Shown one piece after another: positions 30,301-38,081 of a stretch of DNA of 64,000 nt. The notes beneath the pieces were generated by a model, which saw only the letters and a program-made list of their open reading frames with translations, had not been told where the DNA came from and searched no databases. The first letter of the stretch is position 1; every line of letters starts with the position of its first letter. A program made the translations under genes and the position numbers. The stretch is from Methanococcoides sp. (GTDB lineage Archaea > Halobacteriota > Methanosarcinia > Methanosarcinales > Methanosarcinaceae), in the NCBI GenBank assembly GCA_021108275.1, contig JAIORD010000014.1:90186-154185 (forward strand). The letters run 5' to 3'.

Positions 30301-30913
30301 AATACATTCCGGTGTTGAGCGAAAAGAGACTAATAATTCTTGTATTTCTAAGGAAGAATCATTCATTGACATTGTTCCTGAATACAGAATATGTACTACA
30401 ATAAACATCGATACACAGACACCAATTCATGAACTCTCCCCCACGGATCTTGAAAGAGCTATTATCCAAATCCTAAAAATTGAATCACCTATGCACATAG
30501 ATGAGATGATAAAACGAATTCGTGAAAATCATGGCTTAAAAAGAACTAGTCCAAAAATCAAAAGTAGCATCCTAAATGCTATAAATTATTCTACAAATAA
30601 AAAGAAAATTATCAAACGTGGAGAGTTCCTTTGGATGGACATTAATGATGTAAAAGTTCGTCGGCGTGGTGGCAAAGTTGCTGCAAAAATCGTAATGATA
30701 TGTAATGAGGAAATAGCTGAAGCTGTAAAACTAGTTCTTAAAAGTCAACATGCGACATCACCAGATGAACTCGTCGTTCAGGCATCTCGCTTGTTTGGAA
30801 TTCGATCTACAAATACCGCAATTGCTGAGAGGGTAGAGGGTGTGATAAATGGAATGATCAGTAAGAAAGAGTTGTGCAATTTACCGACCGGGGTAGTTGA
30901 TTTGGTTGATTGA
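24317..30913 (+). CDS. Giant DUF4011 helicase with Vsr/MTES_1575-type nuclease and DUF3320
   Basis: 2198 residues. Order: DUF4011 N-terminus (RHKLLDLTMRNRLLNFRPSK), SF1 Walker A GPPGTGKS at 333-340, Walker B FDEASQ near 1576, and helicase motifs TRQLPPTSF, LRWHYRSRHESL, TIQGDERDVIF and LNVLITRAREK (to about 1825). Then follow a Vsr/DUF559-like nuclease (GIECDGEKYHSS, DRDRLRQQILENLGW, RIWSTDW; about 1915-1960) and a DUF3320 winged helix (about 2030-2090). Proteins of this architecture are known antiphage candidates. Motifs I and II are about 1240 residues apart, the space being filled with two sets of three internal repeats. It stands alone with its own promoter, opposite in direction to BREX. 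Confidence 0.92.
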   Translation: MSSVKKELEVARHKLLDLTMRNRLLNFRPSKARTIRVVGEIPREVYDRLVIQEKKMEFRPKSKNQDWKYVLFADDNKSNISTVDIDSNDATIYWEMPEQIKKVGRKHTNRFLQTTLKYEELHKKLKNIHQQSQSVLNEQGYTVLYLALGFLQWEDSTNNSKLKQSPLILVPVELVRTNVVGSFQLSWTGEDIFTNISLQAKLIDEDVLLPEFEMPDEKDGLNQYYQNVAKAIAKKTNWKVLDDINLSFFSFTKFVMYKDLDPMAWPKKKAPNKHPLIKSIFNPNTKICDTEFSEDNVDKKINDQDVYHVMDADPSQIAVIEDVKSGKNMVVEGPPGTGKSQTITNIIAELLAAGKSVLFVSEKMAALEVVKSRLDQVGLGDFCLELHSRKSNKKEVLKELERTVFLSPPKSSSLGTSFKKLENLKMELNGYANALQDPFGCIEQSPFNLYCMKEDALRYFESVGTEMPNVKFFNIEKCSQTDWTETISALSNLSDVLPLVKPVTNHQWKGCKPRIVLPSDEYDIEKLLEKCKISLDNLVAAVDYLCQLSSTNYPHSLKEIQSSISAAMVVALSEPIDKDILLNENWDKVPNTTTALITKVKDFQEQSSAIHFTFMEGVSEEDIESAITNYRELCDKYFIIQFFDSTCIKHPWKENEYHEIASPDEIEILIDNCNISLHKLENAINLVCENSSINRPLTLDEIEPSISSATVVALSEPIEKDILLNENWDKVPNTTATALITKVKDFQKQSSATHSTFIGSIFEENIESVITKYRELCDKYFIIQFFDNTCIKHPWKENKHHEIVSPDEIEILIDKCKISLNGLENAINLVCESSSISRPLTLEEIETSISALMVMALSYPIDKEILLNQDWNERSNKAKLLIKQVEDFHRQRFALNSRFRENIFDQDIESIVNEYKQLSAKFITSRIFNSRYRYLKNEISSFYKDTVPKKTRFSSSDLYELSACSQSRIKIRNLNGSGRSLFGSHWADEESDPQILNSFAEWVVSFRQYFMEDVFNNQVVDKISSGISKDNVKKSIDDLSRATEYFIEQRNNLANRVGVPEHLLFHTNDGDVSFEDINVQLELWKNGILELQRWKNITTKFYINTSPEKAEEILSDLNELSTCVQSRNEIRDLNKTGLSFFGSHWKDEESDPQILNSFVEWVVSFRQQFLEDAFNNQVVDKISSGISKDNVKKSIDDLSRATEYFIEQRNNLANRVGVPEHLLFHTNDGDVSFEDINVQLELWKNGILELQRWKNITTKFYSNTSPEKAEVILSDLNELFACVQSRNEIRDLNKTGQSLFGLHWKDEVSDLQTLQYFVEWMMSFRQHLFNKSFDDQIFDKISSGVSKRDLEKAIESVAKMLDLFVEQRDKLFTRLSLDYELVFGTSLEDICIEDMDCQLQLWKEAIPKLQQWGQFTDCRDQCLDTFAAPIVNLVDLDLIESDAIIPCLEGNFADNLLRCAFMKKQPLKCFMGELHEKKIKTFAKLDHELIIKNRQRLVHLLYEKQPQILRGASPNSEVGILLGEFSRKRRHMPIRKLMNNAGGLIQKIKPCFMMSPLSIAQFLDPFNIYFDVVVFDEASQVRPEDALGALLRANQCVIIGDTRQLPPTSFFDNIVDSIDDSDEDISTSLSDIESILHLCKRSFLTKNLRWHYRSRHESLIAVSNQEFYDKRLVIYPSPMADLEHLGLKFVHLPDSIYDRGKTSVNRDEAKKVAKAALEHFTKYPDKSLGIGTFNVRQQQAIFEEVEMLLMEHPDMTEFFENKHPDHFFVKNLETIQGDERDVIFISVGFGFDKDHNLSLNFGPLNREGGERRLNVLITRAREKCVVFSNFQAKDLATTQTSPFGVKALKIFMDFAENRNLHSINSAEEDSNSSFEKSIYDFLLDCGYDVEKQVGCAGYRLDMAILDPRSPGRYILGIECDGEKYHSSQVARDRDRLRQQILENLGWTIHRIWSTDWYRNKNDCRMKLRKAIEKAKRKNTTHPITKRKPLEKSVQTIHSGVERKETNNSCISKEESFIDIVPEYRICTTINIDTQTPIHELSPTDLERAIIQILKIESPMHIDEMIKRIRENHGLKRTSPKIKSSILNAINYSTNKKKIIKRGEFLWMDINDVKVRRRGGKVAAKIVMICNEEIAEAVKLVLKSQHATSPDELVVQASRLFGIRSTNTAIAERVEGVINGMISKKELCNLPTGVVDLVD
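25871..27155 (+). repeat. Three-copy internal repeat A (about 142 codons per unit) in the DUF4011 gene
   Basis: Units begin near 25871, 26300 and 26729. Units 1 and 2 share nearly identical blocks such as ILLNENWDKVPNT and YRELCDKYFIIQFFD; unit 3 is more diverged. The period is about 426-429 bp. The sequence is helical and sits in the long insert between helicase motifs I and II. Confidence 0.85.
27197..28580 (+). repeat. Three-copy internal repeat B (159 codons per unit) in the DUF4011 gene
   Basis: Units begin at 27197, 27674 and 28151 (period 477 bp). Between units 1 and 2 a 259-bp block is identical base for base (27365-27623 and 27842-28100). Unit 3 is diverged. The perfect identity implies very recent duplication or gene conversion. 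Confidence 0.92.
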
Positions 30914-31316
30914 TGTCAAGGAGATAATAGCATGAAGAATGAATTTGGAATGGAAGCCTCTTCAGATTTTTGACCTGAAATATTTGCAGGAAATAATCAT
31001 AGAATTTATATTAAAGTGGAAAATAAAGACGGGAGCAGATCATCCATATTATTCTGGAGGTGTAGCCCTTAACATCGTGACGATTTTGAGTGTATATTTC
31101 AGGATCAATGAATTTTAAGTAACTAAATAGGAAAATATATATTCTCATTGGGAACATCTATCACATGTTCAAAGTTTGCATGTTTTGATTGACCAAATCA
31201 AAATGAAGAGCATTTAGATAAATTTTGACTGCCAATCTTGAACTTAATTATATTTGAATAAAGCAATATTATTAATGGTAATTACTGTGTGATTAATTTT
31301 CAGTGTGGGTGCAAAA
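30914..31316. other. AT-rich intergenic region before mcrB
   Basis: No gene, repeat or terminator is evident in these 403 bp. Promoter elements for the McrBC pair must lie in the right half, which is mostly A and T. Confidence 0.4.
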
Positions 31317-33875
31317 ATGCAAGAATCGATTAATATTATTCAGAGACATGCTAAAAGGTTAAAAAAACTGGAAGAAAGTGAAACTTATCTTTTCGAACAA
31401 TTAAATGACCTTGACTCTGAAATTTTAGATCAACTAATTGGTACTTTTAAGCTTGATAAATTCCAGCCAGTAAATCTTTTGCGCCTTGAAATATTGTACA
31501 ACATAAAAAATGATAATACAGTAACACCTGAATTAATCGAATCCATCAAAAATAAAATAATTGCAAAAGAAAAAGATTACTTTTTGAAATACGGCGAATC
31601 AGTAGTAAATGGATTGATTAATTATCCTGCAAAAAAGAAAAGTCCTTTTGTGAACTGGAAGAAATATTTCAGTATTCTCTTCCCATTTTTTTATCGATCA
31701 GCAGATAAAGCCGAGTCCGATAATGCTCTCGAAAAAATAGCAAATGAGCTAACTAATACACTAAAATTAGAACAATACAAAAATCATATTGTTGCATTCG
31801 AAGGAACTCAAAATTACGGTACTTCATCTTGTTGGCTTGCTTTATTTCCTAAAAATAGGGTATCTCATCGTAAATCCTACCAATTGTTTTTGCATATCCA
31901 TGACGAAATCATGGAAGCTGGAATTGCCCCTGGTTGGGATATAAATGATAAACCTTCCAATAGTGTTGAAGAGCTTAATACCATTGAAGAAGTGATTGAA
32001 AAATTAGATGCTTCTAAAGAAACAGTTGTAAATAAAAACAATTTACTGATTGATTATTGGAAATTTGCACCTGGTGAAAATGGCAGCCATTGGGATGAAT
32101 TTTATAAAGAAGGTATAATTGCAATAGGCTGGGACAATTTAGAGGATTTTAATAGCTATACAACTGAAGAACTTGCTGAAATCTTGAATGTTGAAGAATC
32201 CTCTAATTCAAATCAGATTTGGAATATTGAAAATTTCCGAGACGCAAGTATTGGTGACATAGTTATTGCTAACAAAGGACGAAGCAAATGTTTAGGAATT
32301 GGTGTAATTAAAGGAGAATCTGTTTTTGATGACAAAAGAACTAGATATAAGCACGTTAGAAAAGTTAATTGGCTTATAAACCATCTTATCGATTTTGAGA
32401 AGACCATTTTTAGAGCAGATACTTTTTCACCAACTCTTAAATGGGAAAGTATTAAAGAAAAATATATCAATGCTGATGCGTCTTACAAAAAAATATTTGA
32501 TGAGTTGGAAGCTGGTAAAGAGAATCTTCCTCCTACAAAAGTATTGCCAAGTGATTTTGGGACTCAAAATTATTGGTGGTTAAATGCAAATCCTAAAATT
32601 TGGAAGATTGACAGCTATGAGTTAGGTGATATTCAGTCCTATACCTCCCACAACAGTAAAGGCAACAAAAGAAGAGTATACAAATATTTTGAAGAGGTAG
32701 CTCCGGGAGATCTGGTAATTGGTTATGAGAGTTCGCCTGTTAAACAAATCAAAGGAATATTTGAAATCACAGAAGAATTACATTATGATGATATCGAAGG
32801 CGAAATAATCAATTTTGAAATAAAGGAATTAGTCACAGACACTATTACCTGGGATGATCTAAAGGAAACAAAAGGGTTAGAAGACTGTGAAATATTTAAA
32901 AACAATCAAGGAAGCTTATTCAGTTTAACATCTGAAGAATTTGATATAATACGAGATCTAATTGATGAACGTAATATCAATAATGAAAAAGAAAAGGAAA
33001 TATTAGATATAAAACAATATTCATTTTCTACAGATCCTGATAAACCTTTTATTGAACCCTCTGAACTAAACAAGATAATAGATGCTCTTGAGAGTAAAAA
33101 GAACGTTGTATTGCAGGGTCCTCCAGGTGTAGGTAAAACCTTTGTTGCCAAAAAAATAGCATATGAAATGATGAGGAGTACTGATGATACAAAAATTGAA
33201 ATGGTTCAGTTTCATCAATCATATTCATATGAAGATTTTATCCAAGGCATTCGTCCATCAGAAAATACGTTTAAAGTAAAAAACGGTATTTTTTATAATT
33301 TTTGCAAAAAAGCAGAGAAAGATCCAGATAACAAGTATTTTTTCATAATTGATGAAATCAACAGAGGAAATCTTAGCAAGATTTTCGGAGAGTTAATGAT
33401 GTTGATAGAAACCGACAAGCGGGGTAAGTATAAAGTGCATTTAACTTATTCTGAAAAAGACGATGCGCCGTTTTTTGTTCCAGAAAATCTTTATTTAATT
33501 GGTACAATGAATACTGCTGACCGTTCGCTGGCTATTGTTGATTATGCTTTGAGAAGAAGGTTCAGATTTATTACATTAGGACCAAAGTTCAATCAAAAAT
33601 TTATTGATTTGCTCAGCTCACAAGTTTTTTCAAAAGAGTTTATAGCTAACATCATTTCTAAAATCAACTCCTTAAATGAAAAAATAAAATCAGATAAGAA
33701 TCTTGGTGAAGGTTTCCAAATAGGCCACAGTTTTTTCTGCAACAATAAGAAAGATAAATCTGAAAATGAATGGTTTGAAGATATCGTAAAATATGAAATT
33801 AAACCTCTTTTAGAAGAATATTGGTTTGATTACATAGAAAAAGCTCAAGCTCAAATAAATCTTTTATTATCCTGA
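31317..33875 (+). CDS. mcrB: McrB-like GTPase with N-terminal DNA-recognition modules
   Basis: 852 residues from the ATG at 31317, chosen because GGGTG lies just before it; a GTG at 31305 is possible. Residues about 120-210 resemble the MrcB/DUF3578 N-domain (FEGTQNYGTSSCWLALFPKN). Two EVE/PUA-like modules follow (about 240-365 with PGENGSHWDEFYKEGIIAIGW, and 415-500 with NYWWLNANPKIWKID). The C-terminal McrB AAA+ domain has GPPGVGKTFVAKK (near 600), FHQSYSYEDFIQG, IIDEINRGNLSKIFGE and MNTADRSLAIVDYALRRRF. McrB hexamers use GTP to drive McrC cleavage of modified DNA. It is 8 nt upstream of mcrC, so the two form one operon. Confidence 0.92.
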   Translation: MQESINIIQRHAKRLKKLEESETYLFEQLNDLDSEILDQLIGTFKLDKFQPVNLLRLEILYNIKNDNTVTPELIESIKNKIIAKEKDYFLKYGESVVNGLINYPAKKKSPFVNWKKYFSILFPFFYRSADKAESDNALEKIANELTNTLKLEQYKNHIVAFEGTQNYGTSSCWLALFPKNRVSHRKSYQLFLHIHDEIMEAGIAPGWDINDKPSNSVEELNTIEEVIEKLDASKETVVNKNNLLIDYWKFAPGENGSHWDEFYKEGIIAIGWDNLEDFNSYTTEELAEILNVEESSNSNQIWNIENFRDASIGDIVIANKGRSKCLGIGVIKGESVFDDKRTRYKHVRKVNWLINHLIDFEKTIFRADTFSPTLKWESIKEKYINADASYKKIFDELEAGKENLPPTKVLPSDFGTQNYWWLNANPKIWKIDSYELGDIQSYTSHNSKGNKRRVYKYFEEVAPGDLVIGYESSPVKQIKGIFEITEELHYDDIEGEIINFEIKELVTDTITWDDLKETKGLEDCEIFKNNQGSLFSLTSEEFDIIRDLIDERNINNEKEKEILDIKQYSFSTDPDKPFIEPSELNKIIDALESKKNVVLQGPPGVGKTFVAKKIAYEMMRSTDDTKIEMVQFHQSYSYEDFIQGIRPSENTFKVKNGIFYNFCKKAEKDPDNKYFFIIDEINRGNLSKIFGELMMLIETDKRGKYKVHLTYSEKDDAPFFVPENLYLIGTMNTADRSLAIVDYALRRRFRFITLGPKFNQKFIDLLSSQVFSKEFIANIISKINSLNEKIKSDKNLGEGFQIGHSFFCNNKKDKSENEWFEDIVKYEIKPLLEEYWFDYIEKAQAQINLLLS

Positions 33876-33883
33876 TTAGAGAT

Positions 33884-34915
33884 ATGCCAATTCCAATTCA
33901 AAATATTTATTATCTTTTATGTTACGCTTGGAATAAGCTTGATGAAAGCGATATTATCAATGTTAGAGCAATCAGTAGCACCGAGCTTATTGATTTATTT
34001 GCTAAAATTTTAATTAATAGTACAGCAAGATTACTAAAACAAGGGTTAGATCGCTATTACGTTGAAAATGAATACATTGTAAATGGAATAAAAGGAAAAT
34101 TAGATCTTTCTACTTCCGTTAAAAGAAATATTCTTCATTCAAGTAAAACAGTTTGCTTATATGATGAGTTTGATTATGACATTTTACATAACCAAATTTT
34201 GAAAACAATAATTTCTAATCTTCTGAGGGTAAATAATCTCGACGATGAATTAAAAGATGAATTACATAGGCTTCTAATAAAATTCCCTCCAATTTCAGAA
34301 ATTAAAATTAGAAATTCTCATTTTAAACAAATCAGATTACATAGAAATAATTACAATTATGATTTTGCACTGAAAGTATGTCAAATTATCAATGAGAATT
34401 TGTTTATTGATGAATCATCAGGAGATTACAAGTTTAAAGATTTCTTGCGAGATGAAAAGGCAATGGCAAGATTGTTTGAGTCATTTGTTAGAAATTTTTA
34501 TAAAATTGAGCAATCAGAATTTAATGTGAAAAGAGAAGACATAAAATGGAAATTTGTAGCTGAAAATGAGACTGATTTATCAATGTTGCCAATAATGTCT
34601 ACTGATATTTCACTGCAATCATCTTCAAGAAAAATAATAATAGATACCAAATACTATAAAGAAGCTCTTAAAGCCAGATTTACACAAGAAAAAATAAATT
34701 CTGGTAACTTATACCAGTTGTTCTCATACTTGAAAAATCAAGAATCAGAGTCGGAAATCACAAAATCGTGTGAAGGTATTTTACTATATCCTGCCGTTGA
34801 GAGTAACTTTAGTTTTTGTTACAATTATGAAAATCACAGGATCAGGATAATGTCAATAAATCTTAATCAGGACTGGCATTACATCAAGAAAGATCTGTTA
34901 GATATAATAGCATGA
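33884..34915 (+). CDS. mcrC: McrC-like nuclease subunit
   Basis: 343 residues starting MPIPIQNIYYLLCYAWNKLD, the usual McrC opening. The C-terminal PD-(D/E)XK nuclease core shows MSTDISLQ and IIIDTKYYKEAL (about 235-262, D...D-x-K), with a nearby Gln in NLYQLFSYL. McrC partners McrB to restrict DNA carrying modified cytosine. It follows mcrB by 8 nt, is similarly AT-rich and ends in TGA. No methyltransferase is next to the pair, consistent with a modification-dependent (type IV) system. The modified base recognised cannot be deduced. Confidence 0.92.
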   Translation: MPIPIQNIYYLLCYAWNKLDESDIINVRAISSTELIDLFAKILINSTARLLKQGLDRYYVENEYIVNGIKGKLDLSTSVKRNILHSSKTVCLYDEFDYDILHNQILKTIISNLLRVNNLDDELKDELHRLLIKFPPISEIKIRNSHFKQIRLHRNNYNYDFALKVCQIINENLFIDESSGDYKFKDFLRDEKAMARLFESFVRNFYKIEQSEFNVKREDIKWKFVAENETDLSMLPIMSTDISLQSSSRKIIIDTKYYKEALKARFTQEKINSGNLYQLFSYLKNQESESEITKSCEGILLYPAVESNFSFCYNYENHRIRIMSINLNQDWHYIKKDLLDIIA

Positions 34916-35003
34916 AGACTTTAATTACTGTGTCAGTATTTACTGCAAATTTTACTAATATGGATTATTTCATTTGATACCTAAGTTTGTGATATTCTGT
35001 GTT

Positions 35004-35240
35004 TCATAAGTATATTTCAGTTTCAGTAGTTTCACTCCAGTTCCATTGTGGAATGTTCAGTGGAAATAGAGATTTTAATAACGATTGCATCTTTTGTGAC
35101 TTGGTGTTTCCATAATACCATATCTCAAAGGATTTTCCATCACGTGTATGAAGACTGCGAACATGACGTACATCATGTTTTTCCCCTTCTACCGAAGATC
35201 CACTTATCTTTACTCCACGAAACTCCCCACATGTCCTCAC
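35004..35240 (-). CDS. Possible small protein or gene remnant
   Basis: This open frame of 78 residues starts at a GTG. Stretches such as RHVRSLHTRDGKSFEIWYYG look protein-like, but there is no convincing ribosome site and no family is recognised. It lies alone in the gap between mcrC and the glycohydrolase. It could be the remains of a longer gene. Confidence 0.3.
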   Translation of the reverse strand: MRTCGEFRGVKISGSSVEGEKHDVRHVRSLHTRDGKSFEIWYYGNTKSQKMQSLLKSLFPLNIPQWNWSETTETEIYL

Positions 35241-35299
35241 TTCACGTTTTCACAGCAACTGTTTAAAGAATAATGGTGTAAATTAATAGGGGTCTAATT

Positions 35300-36247
35300 A
35301 TGGTAAATTCTCATGAACTTGAAAGCAAAGTAAAAGGTTACCTCTGGGGAGCAGCCTGCGGTGATGCACTTGGGATGCCAGTTGAATTCTCATCGTTGGC
35401 AGAAATTAAATCAAGATATGGGGAAAAGGGCCTCCAAGAACTTAATTCAAATTCTCCCTGGACGGACGATACCCAAATGATAATTGCCCTTGTAAAAGCT
35501 CTTAACCGAGGTGCAGAGCTTGATACACAAGAACTGATGGACATCATTTCCCAAGAGTTTATTGATTGGTTGGATGATACTGGAATAGCACCTGGTAATA
35601 CATGCATACACGGTGTTTCGAATCTGAAGAACGGAATTCACTGGAGTGAATCAGGAGTGGCACATTCAAAGGGATGTGGTTCTTTGATGAGGTGTGGTAT
35701 AATTGGTGCAGTATACCATAATGACATTAATAAGCTGATTGAAATATCATCTCTTTCTGGCTCGATCACACACGGACATCCAACTGCAAAAGCTGCCTCA
35801 ATTGCAGGTTCATATGCAGTAAAATTAGCAATAGACGGTGTGGAACCTGTAGATATGTTCAAACCTCTTCTATCAGTGACAGAAGGTATCTCTTCTGAGT
35901 TTACAGAATCGCTTAACAATGCCTTCGATCTTGCCTCAAGCAAAATATGTGACGAAGAGGGGCTCAAACTACTTGGCAAAGGTTGGATTGCAGAGGAAGC
36001 TTTTGCAATGTCCTATTTTTGTATCCTGAGATATCCGAATGACTTCAAAAAGGCAGTTCAGATTGCGGTAAATATAGACGGAGACTCCGATTCGGTCGGA
36101 TGTGTTGTGGGTGGGATTCTGGGAGCAAGGTTGGGATTTGAAAAGATTCCTTCTGAATGGAAGGATAATTTATTAGAGAAGGATAAGATGGAAAATCTGG
36201 CAAAAGAGGTTGTTGTAAAAGTACATTATCTGGATAATTTAGCCTGA
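35300..36247 (+). CDS. ADP-ribosylglycohydrolase family protein
   Basis: 315 residues of the DraG/ARH fold. The metal-binding acidic pairs are present: SPWTDDTQM (about 52-60) and NIDGDSDSVGCVVGGILGAR (about 257-276), along with GCGSLMRCGIIG and SITHGHPTAKAAS. Such enzymes remove ADP-ribose from proteins or nucleic acids, reversing ADP-ribosyltransferases. GGGG upstream may serve as ribosome site. No ADP-ribosyltransferase is recognised nearby, so its substrate is unknown; within a defence island it could protect against or reset toxin-type ADP-ribosylation (inference). Confidence 0.9.
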   Translation: MVNSHELESKVKGYLWGAACGDALGMPVEFSSLAEIKSRYGEKGLQELNSNSPWTDDTQMIIALVKALNRGAELDTQELMDIISQEFIDWLDDTGIAPGNTCIHGVSNLKNGIHWSESGVAHSKGCGSLMRCGIIGAVYHNDINKLIEISSLSGSITHGHPTAKAASIAGSYAVKLAIDGVEPVDMFKPLLSVTEGISSEFTESLNNAFDLASSKICDEEGLKLLGKGWIAEEAFAMSYFCILRYPNDFKKAVQIAVNIDGDSDSVGCVVGGILGARLGFEKIPSEWKDNLLEKDKMENLAKEVVVKVHYLDNLA

Positions 36248-36310
36248 GATTACCTTTATAAATATTCTTCATAAACTCAACAGCATCCCTTTTTCCAACG
36301 AGATGATGAC

Positions 36311-37000
36311 TTAACTTCTTTTCTTTTCAGAGTCATCGATATCATCCACATCACTATTAAGTGATTTTTTGGTCGATTTAATAATACTATCATTTAGTAT
36401 ATTTCCTGCTATACTCCCCTTATATTTTAGATTAAACTTCCTTTTTACTATTTCTTCACCAGCACATGCTCCTAAATAAGCAGCTCCTTTAACAGCTTTA
36501 TTGCCCTCAACTTCTTTTATTTTTTCACACGCATATGCTAAACCATAATTAGTTACATCAACGATTTTGTCAACCACATCATTGTTTTGACTACTAACTG
36601 CAGGATCATCCAAATCCAAAACATTAATCGATTGATTCAATTCATGAATACGCATTATAAATCTAACAACGAAATCATTGTTATTTTTAGTGATGACAAC
36701 CGTTCCATCATCTTTATCAATAGCCAAAAAAGACAAGTAGCTCGCATCTTTGCCGATGGATATAAACCTAACATAACCTTTTTTAAGGCTACTTGCACGT
36801 CTAAAATGTATTTCTGAAATCTGGGATAAAGGCAGGGTATATTTTCCAGATAGTTTACTTCGCAGGAACTTGTGGAAGGGTAGCCGATCAACAACAAGAT
36901 GATTTTCAAAAAGATTGATATGTCCATTTAATCCCTTGAACTGAAGTATTGGTTCAGGTTCATGATTAGTATTTGAAAAACGATCATTCAGAAATTTCAT
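36311..37000 (-). CDS. DUF4429-like (bacterial PH-fold) protein
   Basis: 229 residues. Residues about 20-125 (FKGLNGHINLFENHLVV, then LPLSQISEIHFRRASSLKKGYVRFIS, ending TVVITKNNNDFVVRFIMRI) match the short PH-like DUF4429 pattern, often attached to membrane or effector domains. The C-terminal 100 residues have small-residue-rich segments (KGAAYLGACAGEEIVKR) but no clear membrane helix. It is 36 nt downstream of the RNase III-fold gene on the same strand, so they may share a transcript. Function is unknown. Confidence 0.6.
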   Translation of the reverse strand: MKFLNDRFSNTNHEPEPILQFKGLNGHINLFENHLVVDRLPFHKFLRSKLSGKYTLPLSQISEIHFRRASSLKKGYVRFISIGKDASYLSFLAIDKDDGTVVITKNNNDFVVRFIMRIHELNQSINVLDLDDPAVSSQNNDVVDKIVDVTNYGLAYACEKIKEVEGNKAVKGAAYLGACAGEEIVKRKFNLKYKGSIAGNILNDSIIKSTKKSLNSDVDDIDDSEKKRS

Positions 37001-37036
37001 TGATTCACACCTATATTATCCAATTTTTTGCAAAAT

Positions 37037-37756
37037 TTATTTTAATGAAACAATTGATGTAATTATATCATCTAGTCCGGATTCAATATATATAATACCA
37101 AATACAGCTTCAACCATTGTCCCTTTTACATGATTAATTGTTTCTATTTTAGTACCAGATGGCTTTGATTCAAAAGGAATTCTATGATCGAACATATCCC
37201 ATTTATCGCATATTCTTGCTAAATTTCCATTTGATGCAATCTTCGATCTATTAACGGATAGATCTCCAACATTAGAGATATTAGGCTGCCAAAGAACTTC
37301 TGCTAATGCTAAATCTATTGCTGCATCACCAATAAATGCTAAAACTTTAGCTGCTTCATCTAAACTTAAGTAAGGTTCAAAATTGTAATCAATGCCAGCT
37401 TTAGAATAGTATTTATTCACTTCAGCAAACAAATTTTTGATACTAGGTTGAATGAAAGATAAGACAAATAAATCGGGTTCATCAAACTTATAATTGAGAT
37501 TTTGTTCCAATTCAACAAGTTTATGTTCTTTTAAATATCGAATTGTCTCATTAATTTCTTTAATCTGATTTAGCCATTTTGTGATTTTTATCTTACTGTT
37601 GATGTTATTTTCTGGAATCTGAGAGATTTGTGATTCTAATTGTTCTCCAATCGCAGGAATATCATCAAAAATTCCTTGTATATTCCATTTTAATTTTAAG
37701 CATGATTCGCCCACTTTGTTCTTCATAGTTTTCCAACTCCTTGTAATGACATCCAA
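37037..37756 (-). CDS. RNase III-fold protein, catalytic site partly changed
   Basis: 239 residues with an N-terminal charged helix region and an RNase III-like domain from about 125. The signature helix reads AAKVLAFIGDAAIDLALAE: the Asp of the canonical LEFLGDA is kept, but the Glu is Ala. The second acidic helix reads KGTMVEAVFGIIYIESG, keeping the Glu of xxEAxxG but losing the Asp two to three residues before it. This suggests an RNA-binding or weakened nuclease. No separate dsRNA-binding domain is seen. It pairs with the downstream DUF4429-like gene and is divergent from the novel operon. Confidence 0.7.
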   Translation of the reverse strand: MDVITRSWKTMKNKVGESCLKLKWNIQGIFDDIPAIGEQLESQISQIPENNINSKIKITKWLNQIKEINETIRYLKEHKLVELEQNLNYKFDEPDLFVLSFIQPSIKNLFAEVNKYYSKAGIDYNFEPYLSLDEAAKVLAFIGDAAIDLALAEVLWQPNISNVGDLSVNRSKIASNGNLARICDKWDMFDHRIPFESKPSGTKIETINHVKGTMVEAVFGIIYIESGLDDIITSIVSLK

Positions 37757-38081
37757 CGATTATAATTTAACTGCTTTTTATTTTCAATTAGTAGACTAAC
37801 AAAATCAGTCTGGCTTATTTGAACAAAATCGCTATGAAATTAAATTACTTTTAACTACGAACATTCTTTACACAATTAAATATAAAAAGATTTTAATGTA
37901 TATATCAATTTTCAAATTGTTTGGCCCATCTATGAATATTTATGATTCAGTAAATTCTAGTAAAATTTACAACCAACGAAATAATATCCTTGAGTACAAA
38001 TCAAAAAATATTAATACTCCCTCTATATATTACAGATGAATTATACTAATTTATCATTTTTACTATATTGGGGTAAACCAA
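37757..38081 (+). promoter_or_regulatory. Promoter region of the seven-gene operon
   Basis: This 325-bp AT-rich gap separates divergent genes. TATA-like CTATATATTA at 38023-38032 lies 50-60 nt before the first ATG, and GGGG at 38070-38073 is the ribosome site. No palindromic operator was spotted. Confidence 0.5.
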
